Part shown: positions 14,101 through 27,969 of the stretch, in pieces
Numbering within the stretch: position 1 is the stretch's first letter
How the letters are laid out: the number at the start of each line of letters is the position of its first letter
Origin: Lepidurus packardi
Taxonomy: Eukaryota; Arthropoda; Branchiopoda; Notostraca; Triopsidae
Assembly: GCA_023053545.1 (NCBI GenBank)
Contig: JAKZAN010000002.1
Span: 2,154,375 to 2,218,374, forward strand
Direction of reading: 5' to 3'
Length of the DNA: 64,000 bases
The notes under the pieces: model-generated
Database searches by the model: none
What the model saw: only the letters and a program-made list of their open reading frames with translations
What the model was told of the DNA's origin: nothing
Position numbers and translations under genes: made by a program

Positions 14101-17100
14101 TTTCGCAACAACAGTGCCAAACGATAACGGATTTGCCAAGAATTTTTTTTCTTCCTTAAATATGCAGCCCATTCAAGTAAACTTTGTTGAAGAAATTAAA
14201 TATCTTTGCCGACCATGTCTTTGCCGACAATATCTTTTTCTCCGGATATTTATTTGCTGTGTTATGTTATTTCTTTACCGGAAAGATTTATTTTGTATCA
14301 AAGTATGAACAAACAGAATTGGAATTTAAGAATAAATAGTTTTCAAAGTATTTTTTTGCGTCTACGCAGCTTGGATAAATTTACTGCGCAGAACATAGTG
14401 CGCCATCATATATTTGTCTCGTAGGACCGAATATGTTGCAGCGTTCGCGACATCTCGGATACAGTTTTTTCTTCGTTTTTGTAAGGAAAAGAGGAGCGAG
14501 AAGGAGCTTAAAGATGTTGAGAAAGCGCATCGTAAAATTCATGAGCTATTTCATTTTGTCTCGCAAGAAATACAGCAATTCTAGCTGTTGACGACCTGCG
14601 AAACGCCCCCTAAATACAACACTTATCGTTGGGAAAAAAATCCTAATGCTATGCTATTAAACTTAGAAAACCGGTCCTAAGATTTTGAAATTAAAAGTTG
14701 AAAAACGAAATTGAATAACTTTCAAATAATTTTTTATATTTCCTAATAAGAAATCTTACTAGTTAATAAAATAATAAGCCAAGATAATAGACAACAGGCT
14801 TGTTAATTTAAAAATAAAATGAAGAAATGGAAAGACCGATCCAGTTCAATCAATTCAATCCTAACTACCCGAAAAAGTCCCCGCACAATCATCGAAATTC
14901 AATGCGAGTTAAGGTGCGCTTGGAATGAAGCTAGATGAAGCGATGGTTGCTCCAATTAAAAGTTTTCTGTAGAAGGAGGAATTTAAAAAATAAATACAAA
15001 AGAAAAAAGGGGGAAAGAACTGAATTGGCCCCCTTATCGGAGTGCAACAATTGTATTGCTTGCTACCTTTTGCCTGCGAAACCGTTGGAAAATTCTGATC
15101 TTCCTCATTCGTCATAACCACAATCTTTTGTGTTCGGGCAAAGGGTTTTTTCCCGCTGAGGCGAGCTTGTCAGAAAGAAGGGGAAAGAAAAGCATCAAGG
15201 GAACCTGCTTTTTTTCCTTGCAGCAGCAAAAGTACTGTAAAAGAAGAAGAAGAAGACGACGACGATGAAGAAGACGAACAAGAAGCTGAGGCTTGCTAAC
15301 TCCCCGTAAGCGAAGACCCCACAAGCAAAGGAAGAAGAGACAGCGATGGCTGCCACTTTGGCAGACCCCAGCAAATCGATGCTTCTTGGTCTTAGCGATC
15401 AGCTTCGGCGCGTGGGGCATGTCAATAGCCGGAAATGGCCCAACCGTTCCCGCAAAATCCTTCTTATACTTATCTAGTTCGTAGTCAAAAGCGGACAAAT
15501 GCCTGAAATCCAACTCACAATAACATGAGCCTCCATATATGACTTTTTCCTGCCCCACGATAACCAAAATTCCCCTATTTCACCCTTTGTGCCTCGTCCT
15601 AGGACTACATAGTCCAGTTTGGCCTCTTGAAACTGTATCGCAACGCATTCCTCTACCTTAATATGAAAGTCTATGATAGGTCTAGGGGAGTACTGTACGG
15701 AAAGTGATGGGCACATTTACAAGTTGTTCAGTGACGAAGAAATGAACCAACACAAAAAGTTGCAAGGACCCAAATACCAAATGGAAATTCCCAAGAACCT
15801 CGCCACAGCAGGAAGTCGCAACTCCCCCGAGGGACGAAGGGGCCCCGCATGCATGCCCAAAAAGCCTGAGGCTAAAGAGAGAAAGAGAAGCTTCTTTCTG
15901 GGCGTCACGTGGTAACGGATTGAGTACTCCAGTCGCAGAAGAACCGTCAAAGTGTCCAATAGAACCCATCGTTGCCATTGAGGAAAACCAAACGCCAACC
16001 AACCTACCCTTGCTCGCCAAGTCAACCCAGTTGTCCTTTCCTACTACATGAAACCCTTGTTCGGACCCAATTTTTTTTATCCCCTCCTACGCAATGATTT
16101 CTATGTAGATTTTCTATTCCATAGCCAAATGATCTGTAGACCATCAATCGACACTTAAAAACGTATTGTAAGCTTTTGTTTTAATAGTATTAGGCTAACT
16201 GAATACTAAATTATAGAATGTAGAAAAGCTGGAATAAAATTAAAGAATTGTGGCATGTACTCATAAAAAGTTATGCCTAGTTCTGTCTACGCATTGTTCT
16301 TGAGGTGGGAAAGGATCTATACGAACGGTTGACTTGTTAGGAAGGTTATCAGATTTTCCAGGTTGAGCTTTTAAGACAAAAACAGAAAAGACTTAGAGAA
16401 TCAAATACTCAGAAGTTTTATTTCTGTAGAGGTGCGAGCATATCCTCTATTCTGTTATATTTTCACCCGCAAGCGTAGTGTTTTAGAAGGTGTTTATACA
16501 GGAGCTTCTAATCCGCCGACCCTCGAACCCCGCGGGGGGCCAAACGCCTGGCAGTAACTCGTGGGTGCCGAAAGCAGAAGGAGAAAGCTTTGAAGATGCA
16601 GAACGGAAAGCAACAAAAAGGAAAAACCTGCAAGCCTGGCGACTACCAAGTCAATAAACATTATCAGCGACTTCTCCTGCGAGATGTTCCACCTTCCCTA
16701 TCCCGTCTTTTCCATTCAGGCTCCTTATTATTTTTTGCTTTTCCTAGGTTGAAACAACGTAACACAGGCATGTCAATCCGCCCGGCCCTTCCTAGCGTGC
16801 CTAGAACGGGCATTAGGACCTTTTCTTACGCACTACTTGTCACAGAGATTACGGTCTCGTGGGTTTGTATGTGTACGTGTGTGTGTTCTCCTGTAAACCC
16901 CTTTATCGCCTGAGGCGCGCAAGTCTTAACCCTCACTAGTGCTGACTAGAACTGCATTGCTTTTGGTTCTTTTTTTTGTGGGGGGGGAGGGGGAAAGAAT
17001 AAGAAGAGACCTGTTCACGCAAGTTGACTTCTTTTGAGGGCCATATTACACTTGCGCTACGACCGACCATAAAAACTTTTACCACTAACCCACTCAACCC

Positions 17101-18872
17101 ATATTGTTTCTTCGAAACGGGGTTAGGGTGGGGTGCAGGAATGTGTTGTCTCAGAAGGAAAGGAAGGCAAATGGGGGAGTTAGCTTAGTGTGGGGAGAGG
17201 GGAGGTAGTGTGCCTTGTTGACGCAGCTTTTCCACCCGATTACCCCGCCTGCCAATCTCGGAGCTCAGAAGACGCGCTCCTCAGCAATCACCCTCGGATT
17301 TTTGGCGACATATAATAACCCTTCAAAATATACTTACATAAACGACCGAATTTCCTTCACATTCCCCCTCCCAGCCCTTCTTTGGGGACGGGGGTACAGT
17401 CAAATAATTTGTTGACATGTCTCCATGGAGAGATAGAAGCTCGAGTGAAGCATTTCGGAAGCAGAGGGAGAGAGAAAGAGAGAGGAAAGACAAGACGGAG
17501 GGAGGGTGAAGTTATTTATGTATTTATCTGAAAATCCCTTGCAAGTCTTTTTCCCTAGCGATGGTCTGGGCAACAAATTAAGACTCTGATTATGCGCGGT
17601 GCATAATAGAGTCCCGTCCATGTACTGTACGGTACTTCTATCTGAAACTACGTAACCTCCATCCTCCATCCCAAAGTATGGGGAGTTGGGGGTGGCTACC
17701 TTGAGGGGGCCATGTGCTACCGTTACCATATCTCGAGAGTACCGGTCGCGTCTGTGTACGCTCGCGCTCTCTTAGATTCTCCGGTTCGGTTGGCTGTCTA
17801 TTACAGATCGGATGACCATGGCCTGAATCTATTGTTAGCCAAGTCCATTAAGCGCAAGCCTCCTCCCTTTTCCCTCCCGAAACTGCCACGTAGTCTTCTC
17901 AATTAATGGTAACTTAAGGCTGTTGCAGCGGGACCCCATCAAAATACCATTGTTTGCGAACCCAACAACAAGTTCCGGATGTTACCACTATCTTAAACCA
18001 ACTCCTTACACCTTCATTATTTTTAACGTAGTGAACTGACGCCCTTTCCAAGCGATGGGGGTGCACAAATATAGTAATTCACGTACTGTACGCTCAGAAA
18101 GTTTTGACTCCAAGAGAAAAGGAAAAATGAGATGAAAAGGAGAGAAAAAAGCCAGCCACAAATTGAAACTAGACAAACCCACGGTGTCTCTTTTGACCAA
18201 GCTCGAAGTTAAGTTATTGATTGGGGAGCGAACACTTATTTTTCGCCCATTTTTTGCCTAAATTAAAACTTGTTTAATCCTTCAAGTACCGTGCTAAACC
18301 CCCAGACAAAGCACGGAAACCACCACGCTTTATGATGTATTCGTATGATTTCGTCCAGTTTGTTATGTAAATAACGTTTCCGGATCAACTATTTCTATAA
18401 TCGAAATCCATGGAAAAGTCTTTTTTCTCGGTATTGTTAATACCGAGATTGTAAATTGCTCATATTTGAGTATCTCATGAGAGGATACAATATATGGTGG
18501 GTGAAGCAGCAGCCCACCCTTAAGAACTCTATAAACCTCTCAACGTCTAACGTTTCCTACAGTTCCGGGTCTGTAAAAACGTGTTCGGTTCCATCAGTTG
18601 TTCGTAGTCGCTATTGTACCACCAGCTTCACTCCCAGTTGCTGACACAATCAATATCGCAGCCCCTTTCAGTCCTGTTTGGCTGCTTTTTTGGTAAAACT
18701 CGATACCCTTGGTAAGGAAGCTTCGTGGGAGTGTATGTCTTCCCTATCGGCAAAACCCCCAAAGAGGAAGAGATACAAAGTTTTGCCAAACTAAAAGAAA
18801 AATGCTAGATGGCGGCAACCAGAGAGAAAGGAAGAAAGCACAAAAAAGCCTTATCAGATCTTGGGTTATTAC

Positions 18873-20288
18873 CTGACACTGTCGACAGGTGGATTTGACC
18901 GAAAAGGTTTGTCCGCAATCATAGCGCCTCATGACTTGATCGAATTCACAAGTAATCCATGCGGCCAGGTCGTCGAGTTCCTGGAGGTACCTCAAATACT
19001 CGTAGCACTGGTCACTGCTCTGGGCAATGCCTTGTTTGAGGGTGTCGCTCAGCACGTGCCACAGGTTGTAATGATAGCAGTGGCGTAGGTACGTTTTGCG
19101 GAGCACGTCAATCCGCTTGGTGCCCGACCCATGGGCACAGATGCAATCGTGGTGCGAGTCAGACAGATAGGGAAGGCACTGGCTGGCGCTGGCAGCAGGG
19201 GTCGCGTTGAAGCCCGGGTCGTCATGAAACAAGCGTTCGGTTTCGCAGCGGGCGGAGGGACAAGCAGGTGACGGAGGATTCCAACTCGATACTCCTGAGG
19301 CTAAGCCAGGACAGGAGCCGCTTTCTCCTTCTTTTCGCAGGCGGTGGTTCGCCCAGCTGGACGTGTGGTTGGCCCGAAGGACGCTGAGCCATTGTGCCGA
19401 TATCCATGGGTTGAGCAAGTCCGCCGAAGGGGGCGACGACCCCACAGTGGTGGCTATCTGATCGGAAGCCGCGGCCGCACCGATCCCTAGCAGAAACATC
19501 CCGAAACACAGGCCACCGAATAAACCCGCCCGCGGCCACCTGCTGTCCGTTTGGGTTTCTTTCCAGCGAACTCGATGTTGGCCCGTCAGTTCCCACAACA
19601 AGCCTAACCAGAGAAACAAGCGACCCAACCATCGCGTGCCGGAAGTACATGCGGCAGTCTGGGTGTTTCGCCCGACTCTCGACGCGAAAGGATTGGTTGT
19701 GTTCTTCTTCTTCTTCTTCTTCCTCCTCCTGCTCCGTCGTCTCGTCTTGCACTTCCGTCTCTGCCGACTGCTTCCTAGAGTCACTTCCAGTTCGGCCACT
19801 ATCACTGACGATTCCCCGACTGGAATGTGAGACAAAGTGGTGGCGATACTCCTGATACCCGTAGATGAAGACCGACATGCTGTCCTTAATCCATGGCGGA
19901 CGAGCGGACGACTCGTAACACGGAGGACATGCGGTTCTTGCACATGGGGAGGACGAGACGCATAACCAACCGGAGAGCCACCCAATGGTGGCATATACGA
20001 ACATGTCCAGCATTGGAGGAGGGACGGCGATCCACCACCATCGCCACCACCACCATCGGTCCACGGGTGGTAATAGCACGCACGGGAACAGGGGGAACCA
20101 GAGCAATAGCAGCCGCAGCATGGCGAGCCAAAGGGCGAGGGCGGGTCCAAGGATCGGCCTGCAACCCGCAGCACCGCCGATCGCCGTTCCAGCATCGTTC
20201 CAGGCGACGTGACGGGGTGCTGGTCCCGGAGTCGAGGCGGACGCCGGGACCGGGGCTGGCCAAGCCTGCGGGCACGGGCCCACAACAA
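18873..20288 (-). CDS. NALCN-channel assembly factor-like protein (NLF-1/Mid1/FAM155 family), partial
   Basis: The frame is open from 20288 down to a splice donor (CAG|gtaata) at 18873/18872, so this is one exon of a longer minus-strand gene; downstream exons were not found. The last ~110 residues carry a cysteine-rich pattern with a CEFDQVMRRYDC core, then a YS-like FSVK and CRQCQ. This matches my memory of the extracellular domain of the NLF-1/Mid1/FAM155 family, ER-resident membrane proteins that help the sodium-leak channel NALCN fold and reach the surface. Upstream are a hydrophobic segment ending in GAAAASD and N-glycosylation sites (NHTS, NAT), which fit a single-pass protein with a lumenal domain. 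The true N-terminus is unresolved: the DNA is GC-rich and all three minus frames are open for more than 200 codons over 19.9-20.3 kb. The frame starting at 20349 carries an acidic E-run and could supply an earlier exon. Family call is from memory and moderate. Confidence 0.5.
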
Positions 20289-20924
20289 GGTCGACGCCTA
20301 CGGACACAGCGGCCAGGAGCGACAGCCAAATAAGAAATGGGAAGGACACTGAGGCCTGTTAGAAGGTCCACCGCTGCTCCGCCCGGCCCAGGCATTGCAG
20401 CAGCTGGGCAACAATCCACAATTGGCCACCACAAAGACAGAAACACGGCCAACAGAATTAGCGGCGAAGCTTTGCACAACGATCGTGGCCACCGTCGCAA
20501 TTACGACCAAAAACCGGGCGGCGACAGCCGCTCGCCACAATCCCTGTTCTTGGCTGAGGTGGCTGTCAAGGCAACGGAAGCTGCTTGCATACCGGCAACT
20601 GTATGGAAGTAGTAGTAGTAAAGTACGACGAAAGCCAGACGCCAGGACGATAATAATCCGAACCTCATTCTTCTGGACGAACAACCAGGTTATTAGGAAG
20701 CCGTCATGGCGGCTGAACTCTTCACTGCAACAAGCAGCGTCCGAATGGATGCTAACGCGATTAAGGACTGGTCCATGCCCAGGAAGAGCTGACAGACTGA
20801 TGACGCTAGGGTATGATGACGGGAAAGAGGCCGGCAAGGACCACGAAGACCAGTAATACGACGAAGAGGACCTAATGGCACTTGACGACGTGGTTGACAG
20901 CCGCATGGAGGGGCTAGCTGACAA

Positions 20925-23367
20925 TCACTGGACTTTTTCACGTGAGCTTCCCTGGTACGAAACTTCCAAACATTGGACTATTCCCACGATTTTTTCACCA
21001 GTTTGGAGTAAAAAAAAACACTCGTCACATGAAAACTTTGATGTTTAGTTGAAATGGGGAAGAACGAGTGGGGTGTGGAGGAGAGGTTTTCTTTGTTAAG
21101 AAAAAAAAAAAGATTGGAACGCAAAAGTTGCTCAACGAATCCGTTTCTGCAGAACCTTTTTTGGGGTAAAAAGGCAGTCTTTTTTAGACAAGAAAAACAA
21201 AAACAAGCGTGCCGGTTACATCCTACCCCGGAAACTACGTCCGCTGCACTGGAAACCCACCCAGGCACCAAAAGCTCCCGGCTCGGCTCCAAGAACAGCA
21301 GCTCCGAGGAATCGGCAGCGCGGAGGAAGACGGCGCATGCAGACAAAAGCTCTGTGTAAAGATGTCTCCGGGGCTGCGCCGTCAAAGAGGCCCAGCGCTT
21401 GTGCTCCACGCTTTAAGACGACACTCTACGTGTTTCAGCTATATTTTGCCAAACTGTTGCCTCCGGTATATTGTGCCCCCGCCATGTTAAGTACCGTGTT
21501 AAAAAGACAGAAAAAGTGTGCTACGTGCAGTTACTCTGTACGCTAGTGAACATGCGATTGTTCTCTCCATGCCGAGGGGAAGTACTTTTGAAACTCAAAG
21601 ACTTGGTTCTTGACTCAGTCGGACTTTAAAACACTGCCTCGATTTTGTCAGGATCGAGATGAAAGAAGCGGCTTTATGCTAGTGAAAAAAGTCCAGTGGA
21701 CTCACAGAACGCTGGTATATCCAAAAGTGACTTTATAAACCCCCTTCCAAAGGAGATGGGGAGGGAGTTGGAACGTAAGAGGCAAGGTTCTAATACGAAA
21801 AGGATATTCCGGAAGGAAGGAAAGGCTAATGAGAATCAGCGAGAAAACGCTCGAGCGCTGGCTGGGGGGCTGGCCTTTTCCGACTCTCTTCCCTAAGACT
21901 CTTCTTCCTCCCGTTCCTTGGTCCCTTTTACTTTGATCGATCGGCCGTTGCCAAGTTGGACAATCAGCAAGGAACAGCGAGCGAAAGGCGACGACAACTG
22001 GGCGAAAGACTGGGGGAGAGTGGAGGGTGGCTGGGCCCAGCAGGGACACCTCTTCATCATGAAGGTAAGCTTATTATATATCCAAACAAACATCTTTCGT
22101 TTACATTGAAGATTCTTTTTGCTGAAACTTTTCCAGCCAAGCTATGGCGTTATAACACCCGCGCTTTTGACGGTACCTAACTACCCCTAAGAACCTTACA
22201 CTCAACTATGTGGTAACCTCATTGTGGTATCAGTCAACTGCCTCTTTCTGCATATTCATTAGGCCAAAAGCTTTCGACAGAATCAGGTCAAACAGTAGAA
22301 ACGAGATCATCTTGTTGTTGCGAACACACCAGCTCACAGATTTCTGCTCAGCGTGCTCAAGACACTCTACCAAATAGAGCCAGTAATCCGACTTCCAGGA
22401 CACCAAATTCGGAAGTTTTTTTTTAGAAAGTCAGTAATTTCTTAATAAAAATGAAAAAAGTAGATACTAAAAGAATTTTCCAAGCATCATCTCTTGATTG
22501 AGGTTATTTACTTCGAAGCCAATCCTATCGACAGCAAAATATCCTAATAATGACACAATAAGCAAAACACTAGAATAAAGATGGTTTCGGAGCATAATCG
22601 CGAAAGCTAATTTCCGTGTCTAAAGTTCATACAGAAGGACGCTGTGGAGCATTAAATTGTCAACCCAGATAGGCAAGTCGCCGTTTCATACCCATGGCAA
22701 CCCAGCCGTTCTTCTTGCCACCAGGTTTGGGTCTAGCTCAGCTGATCAAATAGTTTAATGTGCAGCGGGCGAAACTGGCTTTATGCTTCAAGCAAACTCT
22801 GGTCAAGTTCACGTGGATCGAGTTTAAGGTTGGCCCACCGAATGCAGTTCGATTGGATCAAAACACAGCAGACTTCGGACAGTCCGAATTTATGTAACGA
22901 CAAAAAGTGTATTCGTAACGCTACATTAACTCCCATAGTTCCCCAAATGCTTGCTGGCGGCGCTCTAGTAGGAAGCCAAATTAAATCTTAGACTGACTTG
23001 AATCTGTGGGGAAATAGCATTCTTAATTTTATTTTGTGTGTTGGTGTTGTACATAAAACATACAGAAATATCTGTAAAACACATTTTGATGCTACACGAA
23101 TTAATTTTTGACATCACAAATTTACTTTCTGATGTTACATAAATTCGGGCTCTCTGAGTTTCATGGTATGTGCTGCGCACAATTATTAACGTATAGTAGT
23201 TTTGACCCAAATCTAAGGGCATCCCACCAAGGCCAAAAAATGAGAAGCTCAGAAGATATTCACGTTCGTAACATATTCTCGATCAGTCTTCGCCGAGACT
23301 TGGACGATTCTTCTAGAAGAGCGAGTTTTTTGCTTGTTGGTCAGATTAAGAGTTTGAGTGCTTGCAA
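20925..23367. other. intergenic, nothing recognised
   Basis: No frame here shows a domain or a convincing exon. It separates the minus-strand NLF-1-like exon from the plus-strand allantoinase, so it should contain promoters for one or both if the two genes are divergent. I could not pick out specific promoter elements. Confidence 0.5.
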
Positions 23368-25975
23368 ATGAGTAGGATAACCGGTTTCCGAAGTACGCAA
23401 GTTCTACTGCCAGAAGGTGTGAAACCTGCTACGATCCTTGTACAAAATGGTTTCATTACTGGCATCCAAGATTACGACTATTATCAGCCGCCCAGCTTTA
23501 CTCCCCCAATTGAGGTAATCCTATCAACTTAACATGTTGCCCTTTTACGGAGCTTATCAGATTTCAGCATCAACCTTTGCCCACCCTATGTTTCCTAAAA
23601 CATTGCAGGCCGGGCGTTTGGACCGTTTGAGAACTTCCTTTTTCGTAATAACAAAAAGCGAGTATAATCCTTAGGTTATGGACTGCGGGAGCCATCTGGT
23701 GATGACGGGCTTAATCGACTCTCACGTCCACATCAACGAACCGGGAAGAACGGACTGGGAAGGATTTGAAACGGCCACCAGAGCGGCCGCCGCTGGTGGT
23801 GTCACCACCTTGGTGGATATGCCCTTGTAAGTCCTTTAAATTCTCTAAACCTATTTCACCCAATTGACTTCTATATTTTTTATTTATCTGTTAAAAGAAA
23901 TTCCCTTCCGCCCACTACCACCGTTGCCAATTTGGGGGTGAAACGAACGGCAGCCAAAAACCAGTGTTCTGTTGACGTGGGATTCTGGGGCGGCCTCATT
24001 CCGGGCAATCAGGTAAACTAATTTACGATGTTTTCAAACTTCTTAGTTTTTTTTCCGTCCGAACAAAATTTAACTTGGAAAGAGAGAAACCATATGTGAG
24101 AACAAAAAAATAGAAAATAAGGCAGAAAAAAGATACTCCTCTTACGTGATGACTATATTCCCTACTGAATTAACCGCCAAAAGATAAGAGATTTATGCGG
24201 CTTAAAATTAATTGCACGTGCTAGTTAGCTAAAAGTAGAGAGCAACGAATAATTCCTGAATGTAAATTCCCAGAGCCTCTCCTGTTAAATAATTCCAGGA
24301 TGACCTGCTACCACTCCTAGACGCTGGAGTACCAGGCTTTAAATGCTTCCTCATCCACAGCGGCGTCGAGGAATTCCCTCACGTCACCGAGCCATATTTA
24401 CGCCAAGCTGTGACCCAACTGCAAGGCACCGACGCTGTCCTACTGGTAATTAACTTCAATTCTATCTGTTTCAAATTACGGAACTCAAGCCTCCATTTTG
24501 TTTATGCTGTCTTGATTTTCCTCCTCCCAGTTCCACGCAGAGATGGATTGCGCATGTGCAGAAAGTACCATGACCTTATCCCCTCCTCAGTCCTTCAAAA
24601 CCTTTTTGCAATCTCGCCCTCCCCAAATGGAAACCGAAGCCATTGCTCTCGTCTGCAAGTTATGCCTCGAGTTCAAGTACAATAACATCGTAAAGACCTT
24701 CATGAAAGAAACTAAATAAAATATAAATGCAACCTGTACTACTTACTCCATCCAATTAAACTTTCCCCTAATAAATTATTTCCTTTTGTCTGATAATTTT
24801 GTGTTATTTTTTGCATCCTTTTCTGGCATGGCATGCATAGTGTAAAGTGCCACATCGTCCACTTATCCGCCGCGGGAGCGTTGCCATTAATTCGCCAAGC
24901 GAAAGAAGCGGGCGCACCTCTGACGGTGGAAACGTGCTTCCACTACCTCGTTCTGGAAGCTGAAACCGTTCCAGATGGCGCCACACAATTCAAGTGCTGT
25001 CCACCCATTCGTGACCACGAAAACCGCGTAATTCTTTTCACCCGCGTCTTTCGCGTTCAGTTCACTGTTTCCCCACCCCATTTTCGAAAAGCCTTATGGT
25101 TTCTGTGTTGGAACGTTTGATCCAGTCCTCAGCTTTCTAAAACATGTTTATGGTTTCATTCTTGTTTTCGCCTCCGTTCTTTAGGAGCTGCTGTGGCAAG
25201 GAATCAAGGACGGGACCATCGACATGGTCGTCTCGGATCATTCACCTTGCACACCCGCCCTGAAACGACCCGAATCAGGGGACTTTATGCAAGCGTGGGG
25301 CGGCATTGCTTCCTTGCAATTAGGTAGTAGTCGCGCATGTTTATTCTCCGCTAGAAACTTCTTGCAATTTGTCAGTTTCTCGCTGCCTCTTGCGGAAAAC
25401 TCGGGGGCTAATCAACAAACGTCATAACGTAAGCTTTTTGTGTTGACCTTTTTTGTTTGGCTGGTAGGCTTGTCCTTGTTATGGACAGAAGGTCAGCCCC
25501 GAGGATTGACCTTTGGAGACCTGGAGCGACTCCTGAGCCTTCAACCTGCGCGTTTGGCTCAACTGATAACCAAGGGCAAAGGCTGCGGCATCCAACCTGG
25601 CCAGCAAGCCGACCTGGTCATCTGGAGTCCCGATCAGGAATTTAAGGTAGGTCCAAAACACGAAATCGTGTTTTTGCCATTCTGAACTCTTTCTCCCTCT
25701 CTCTTTCACACATAATAATCGATCTTACTCGCGTTTCAAATCCGCTGGAAGGTGGTCCAGGAAGATTTGCTGTACAAAAACAAGGTGAGAGTCATAACCA
25801 TAATAATGACCTTCGCTTTAATTTTTTTTTTTTGCGTTAGATATCGCCCTACTTGGGGCGAACATTGCGCGGCACCGTTGAGCAAACAGTTTTACGTGGC
25901 CAAGTCGTTTTCTCCCGGAAATCCGGATTCAGCTCCAGTCCAGTAGGTCGCTTAATTCCTCTGCAAGAAAATTAA
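23368..25975 (+). CDS. allantoinase (cyclic amidohydrolase, urate degradation)
   Basis: Hydrolyses allantoin to allantoate, a dinuclear-zinc reaction in purine breakdown. Ten exons join in frame to 459 residues, a normal length: 23368-23514, 23675-23826, 23898-24012, 24299-24445, 24531-24676, 24841-25027, 25185-25323, 25468-25646, 25752-25784, 25841-25975. All metal ligands expected of the family are visible: HVH at residues 66-68, the lysine that becomes carboxylated in GVPGFK (153), H189 in FHAE, H243 in HIVHLS and D316 in SDHSPC. The stretch MPLNSLPPTT, spliced across exons 2 and 3, is typical of allantoinase rather than dihydropyrimidinase. The ATG at 23368 is the first in frame. The product ends in QEN and so has no C-terminal peroxisomal signal. 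Dihydropyrimidinase is the alternative, but it fits the motifs less well. Confidence 0.92.
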
Positions 25976-27099
25976 TTTTGAAAAATGCGACAAAAAGGCA
26001 CATTTTGAAGTTCTTGTAAGGGAGTAGTCAGAGTTTAGTGAACTTGGAATTCCAAAGACGTTTTTCATTTGTATTGTGTCCTTAACTATTGTGTGGGTCA
26101 ATATGACAATACAATACCCGGTGGTGTCTGGGAATCCAAGAACCCTTTTCGAGAAATTTGAATACCATAAGTTGAGATCCAACAGTAAACCAAGGTTAAA
26201 ATCTCTACGTCGTCCAAGTCTGAAAAGCCCGAATGGTTCGTCTTCTTCATTAGGAAGAAGTGAGAATTTCATATGGGTCAAGGCTTCCGCCAGGCTCAGG
26301 AATTTCCCGCCAAAAAGCGCAAGGGTGTGGCGCAAAAGCCACACCATATCTAGTCGAACCCAGGCTAAAACCCTACAGAACGGATGCATTGCGTTTGTGT
26401 TGGCAAAGAAAACTTTCCTACGTGTGAGCGCTTTCGGGCAAGCTTTCTTAATGAAAGTATGGACCGGGCTCTTGTCTTTTTGTAGGCCATGGCCGTGAAT
26501 ATCTCTCCAAAACTGTGCAGGTAATGTTTAACGATCTATTCCTATTCAAGAAAGCGAACCTCTGGGGTTGTCTGCGTTTGTTCCATGCTATTGCTCGTCA
26601 ACGAATTCAGATAAGGCCGACGTCCCGTTGAAGTCTCTCACTCTCACTTTCTCTTACGTTATAAAGGTGACCGCCAAAGAACCAGCCTTCAAAAAATATC
26701 CAAAAAATCTCACCGGGAATATCAGAACCGGTTCGACACTTTCCCTTTCACTTGTTTTAATCCAACGAAAAGCTTTTTTTGTGCATCCTGAACGATAAAA
26801 ACCTGCCGTGGACCCCTCTAGCACTTCTGATTAGCCATGAAAACCGGAACCTGGTGACATCATGAAGGATATCCACGCTGGGCTCCTCACTCCCTCGAAA
26901 AAATCTGAATATGGTCCATCGCGCACCTGAAAAAGGGTCAAGTCTAGGTTTCCCGAAATCCGACTCCTCTCGATGAACAAAGCAGACCTGTCTGTTTTGG
27001 GGGCCTCCCGAAATCGATAACGGGGACGAAATCCCAGGAAATGGTCCTGTTTGGAACTGGAATGCGCCTGTGCGAAACTCGGCAAATGGTTTCTAGGGT

Positions 27100-27116
27100 C
27101 CCCCCCCCCCCCCCCC
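27100..27116. repeat. poly-C run (17 C)
   Basis: Uninterrupted run of 17 cytosines after ctagggt. It breaks no recognised gene. Confidence 0.95.
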
Positions 27117-27969
27117 TTAGAAGTCGGGTTGGCGGCCGAGAATAGCTTCTCCTTGGCAGTCTGTATGGCTAGGTGGTTTCGATCGAGTGTGTGGCAACTT
27201 ACGCAGCTTTCCATGTAGTTTTCTCCCCTCCACACAACTAAAGACTCCAGACTCTTGCCGTCCTCCATTTGCTTTTCTAAAAAAACTAAAGACATTTCCC
27301 AGAAAATTACGAAGTGCGGCCAGACTTTTCACCTATACGGCATCCATGCGTAACATTGAGTGTCCCTTACTGACTCCCAAGTTGCACGACCCCGACGTCC
27401 AATTCCAACACCCATGGACTCTATGTCCAGCCCGTTGGCCAATGGTCGGCACCACCGCAGGTAAAAATTTATACCCAAAAGTGCTTTAAAGCTCCGTTGC
27501 TAAGTATCGGCCCATTTCACCTTGTGTGTGTTTTTTTTCTTACGATTTTTTGCTTACGAAAAACGATTGACATTACTCAAGCTAGAACAATGGGCTTTAA
27601 GAACCACGAAAGCTCAAACGAAAGGATAGACCATGTACAATTTTCTTTCATTTCTCTTTCTCAAATATCCACGGATGCGGTGAAGATATCTTATTCTCTA
27701 AAGGCTAAGAAAAACCTACAACATATTCCCAAAAGCGGCTTGGCTGGCTCAGGGCGTTCTGCTGTGCCGAATCCAGACTGTTGACTTCCAAACGTTGTAA
27801 AGGGGCGCAAAGAGGCCAAAAACGTGGCCTAGAAATCATTGTCTATAGCAAATTTATTCACTCTGTCCATGTTCCCTTTGCATACATTCAGCAGTATCTT
27901 CGCCATTCGCCTAAGGAATTCGGCGAAGGTAGCCCGGAAGGATTTATACGCCAAGTAATGCCAAAAACG

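Larger units (their letters stand above)
1..18700. other. gene-poor region, no supportable gene
   Basis: About 18.7 kb in which no reading frame longer than about 150 codons occurs and none of the short frames shows a recognisable domain, a run of plausible exons or a conserved motif. I saw no convincing tRNA or rRNA. It contains oligopurine/oligopyrimidine tracts, homopolymer runs and one long hairpin, listed separately, plus a GAA/GAC triplet patch near 15242-15288. Because the exon at 18873-20288 on the minus strand ends in a splice donor facing this region, it may be a long intron of that gene; this is inference from position only. Confidence 0.6.

Noticed and set aside
15112-15567. 151-codon minus-strand frame
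   Set aside because: It includes a translated triplet repeat giving an Arg/Leu run and has no domain or exon context.
25952-26498. Overlapping 140-145-codon frames on opposite strands downstream of allantoinase
   Set aside because: The two strands cannot both be explained, neither shows a motif or splice pattern, and they look like chance frames.
26831-27295. 154-codon minus-strand frame
   Set aside because: It contains the translated poly-C run as a glycine tract and has no recognisable domain.
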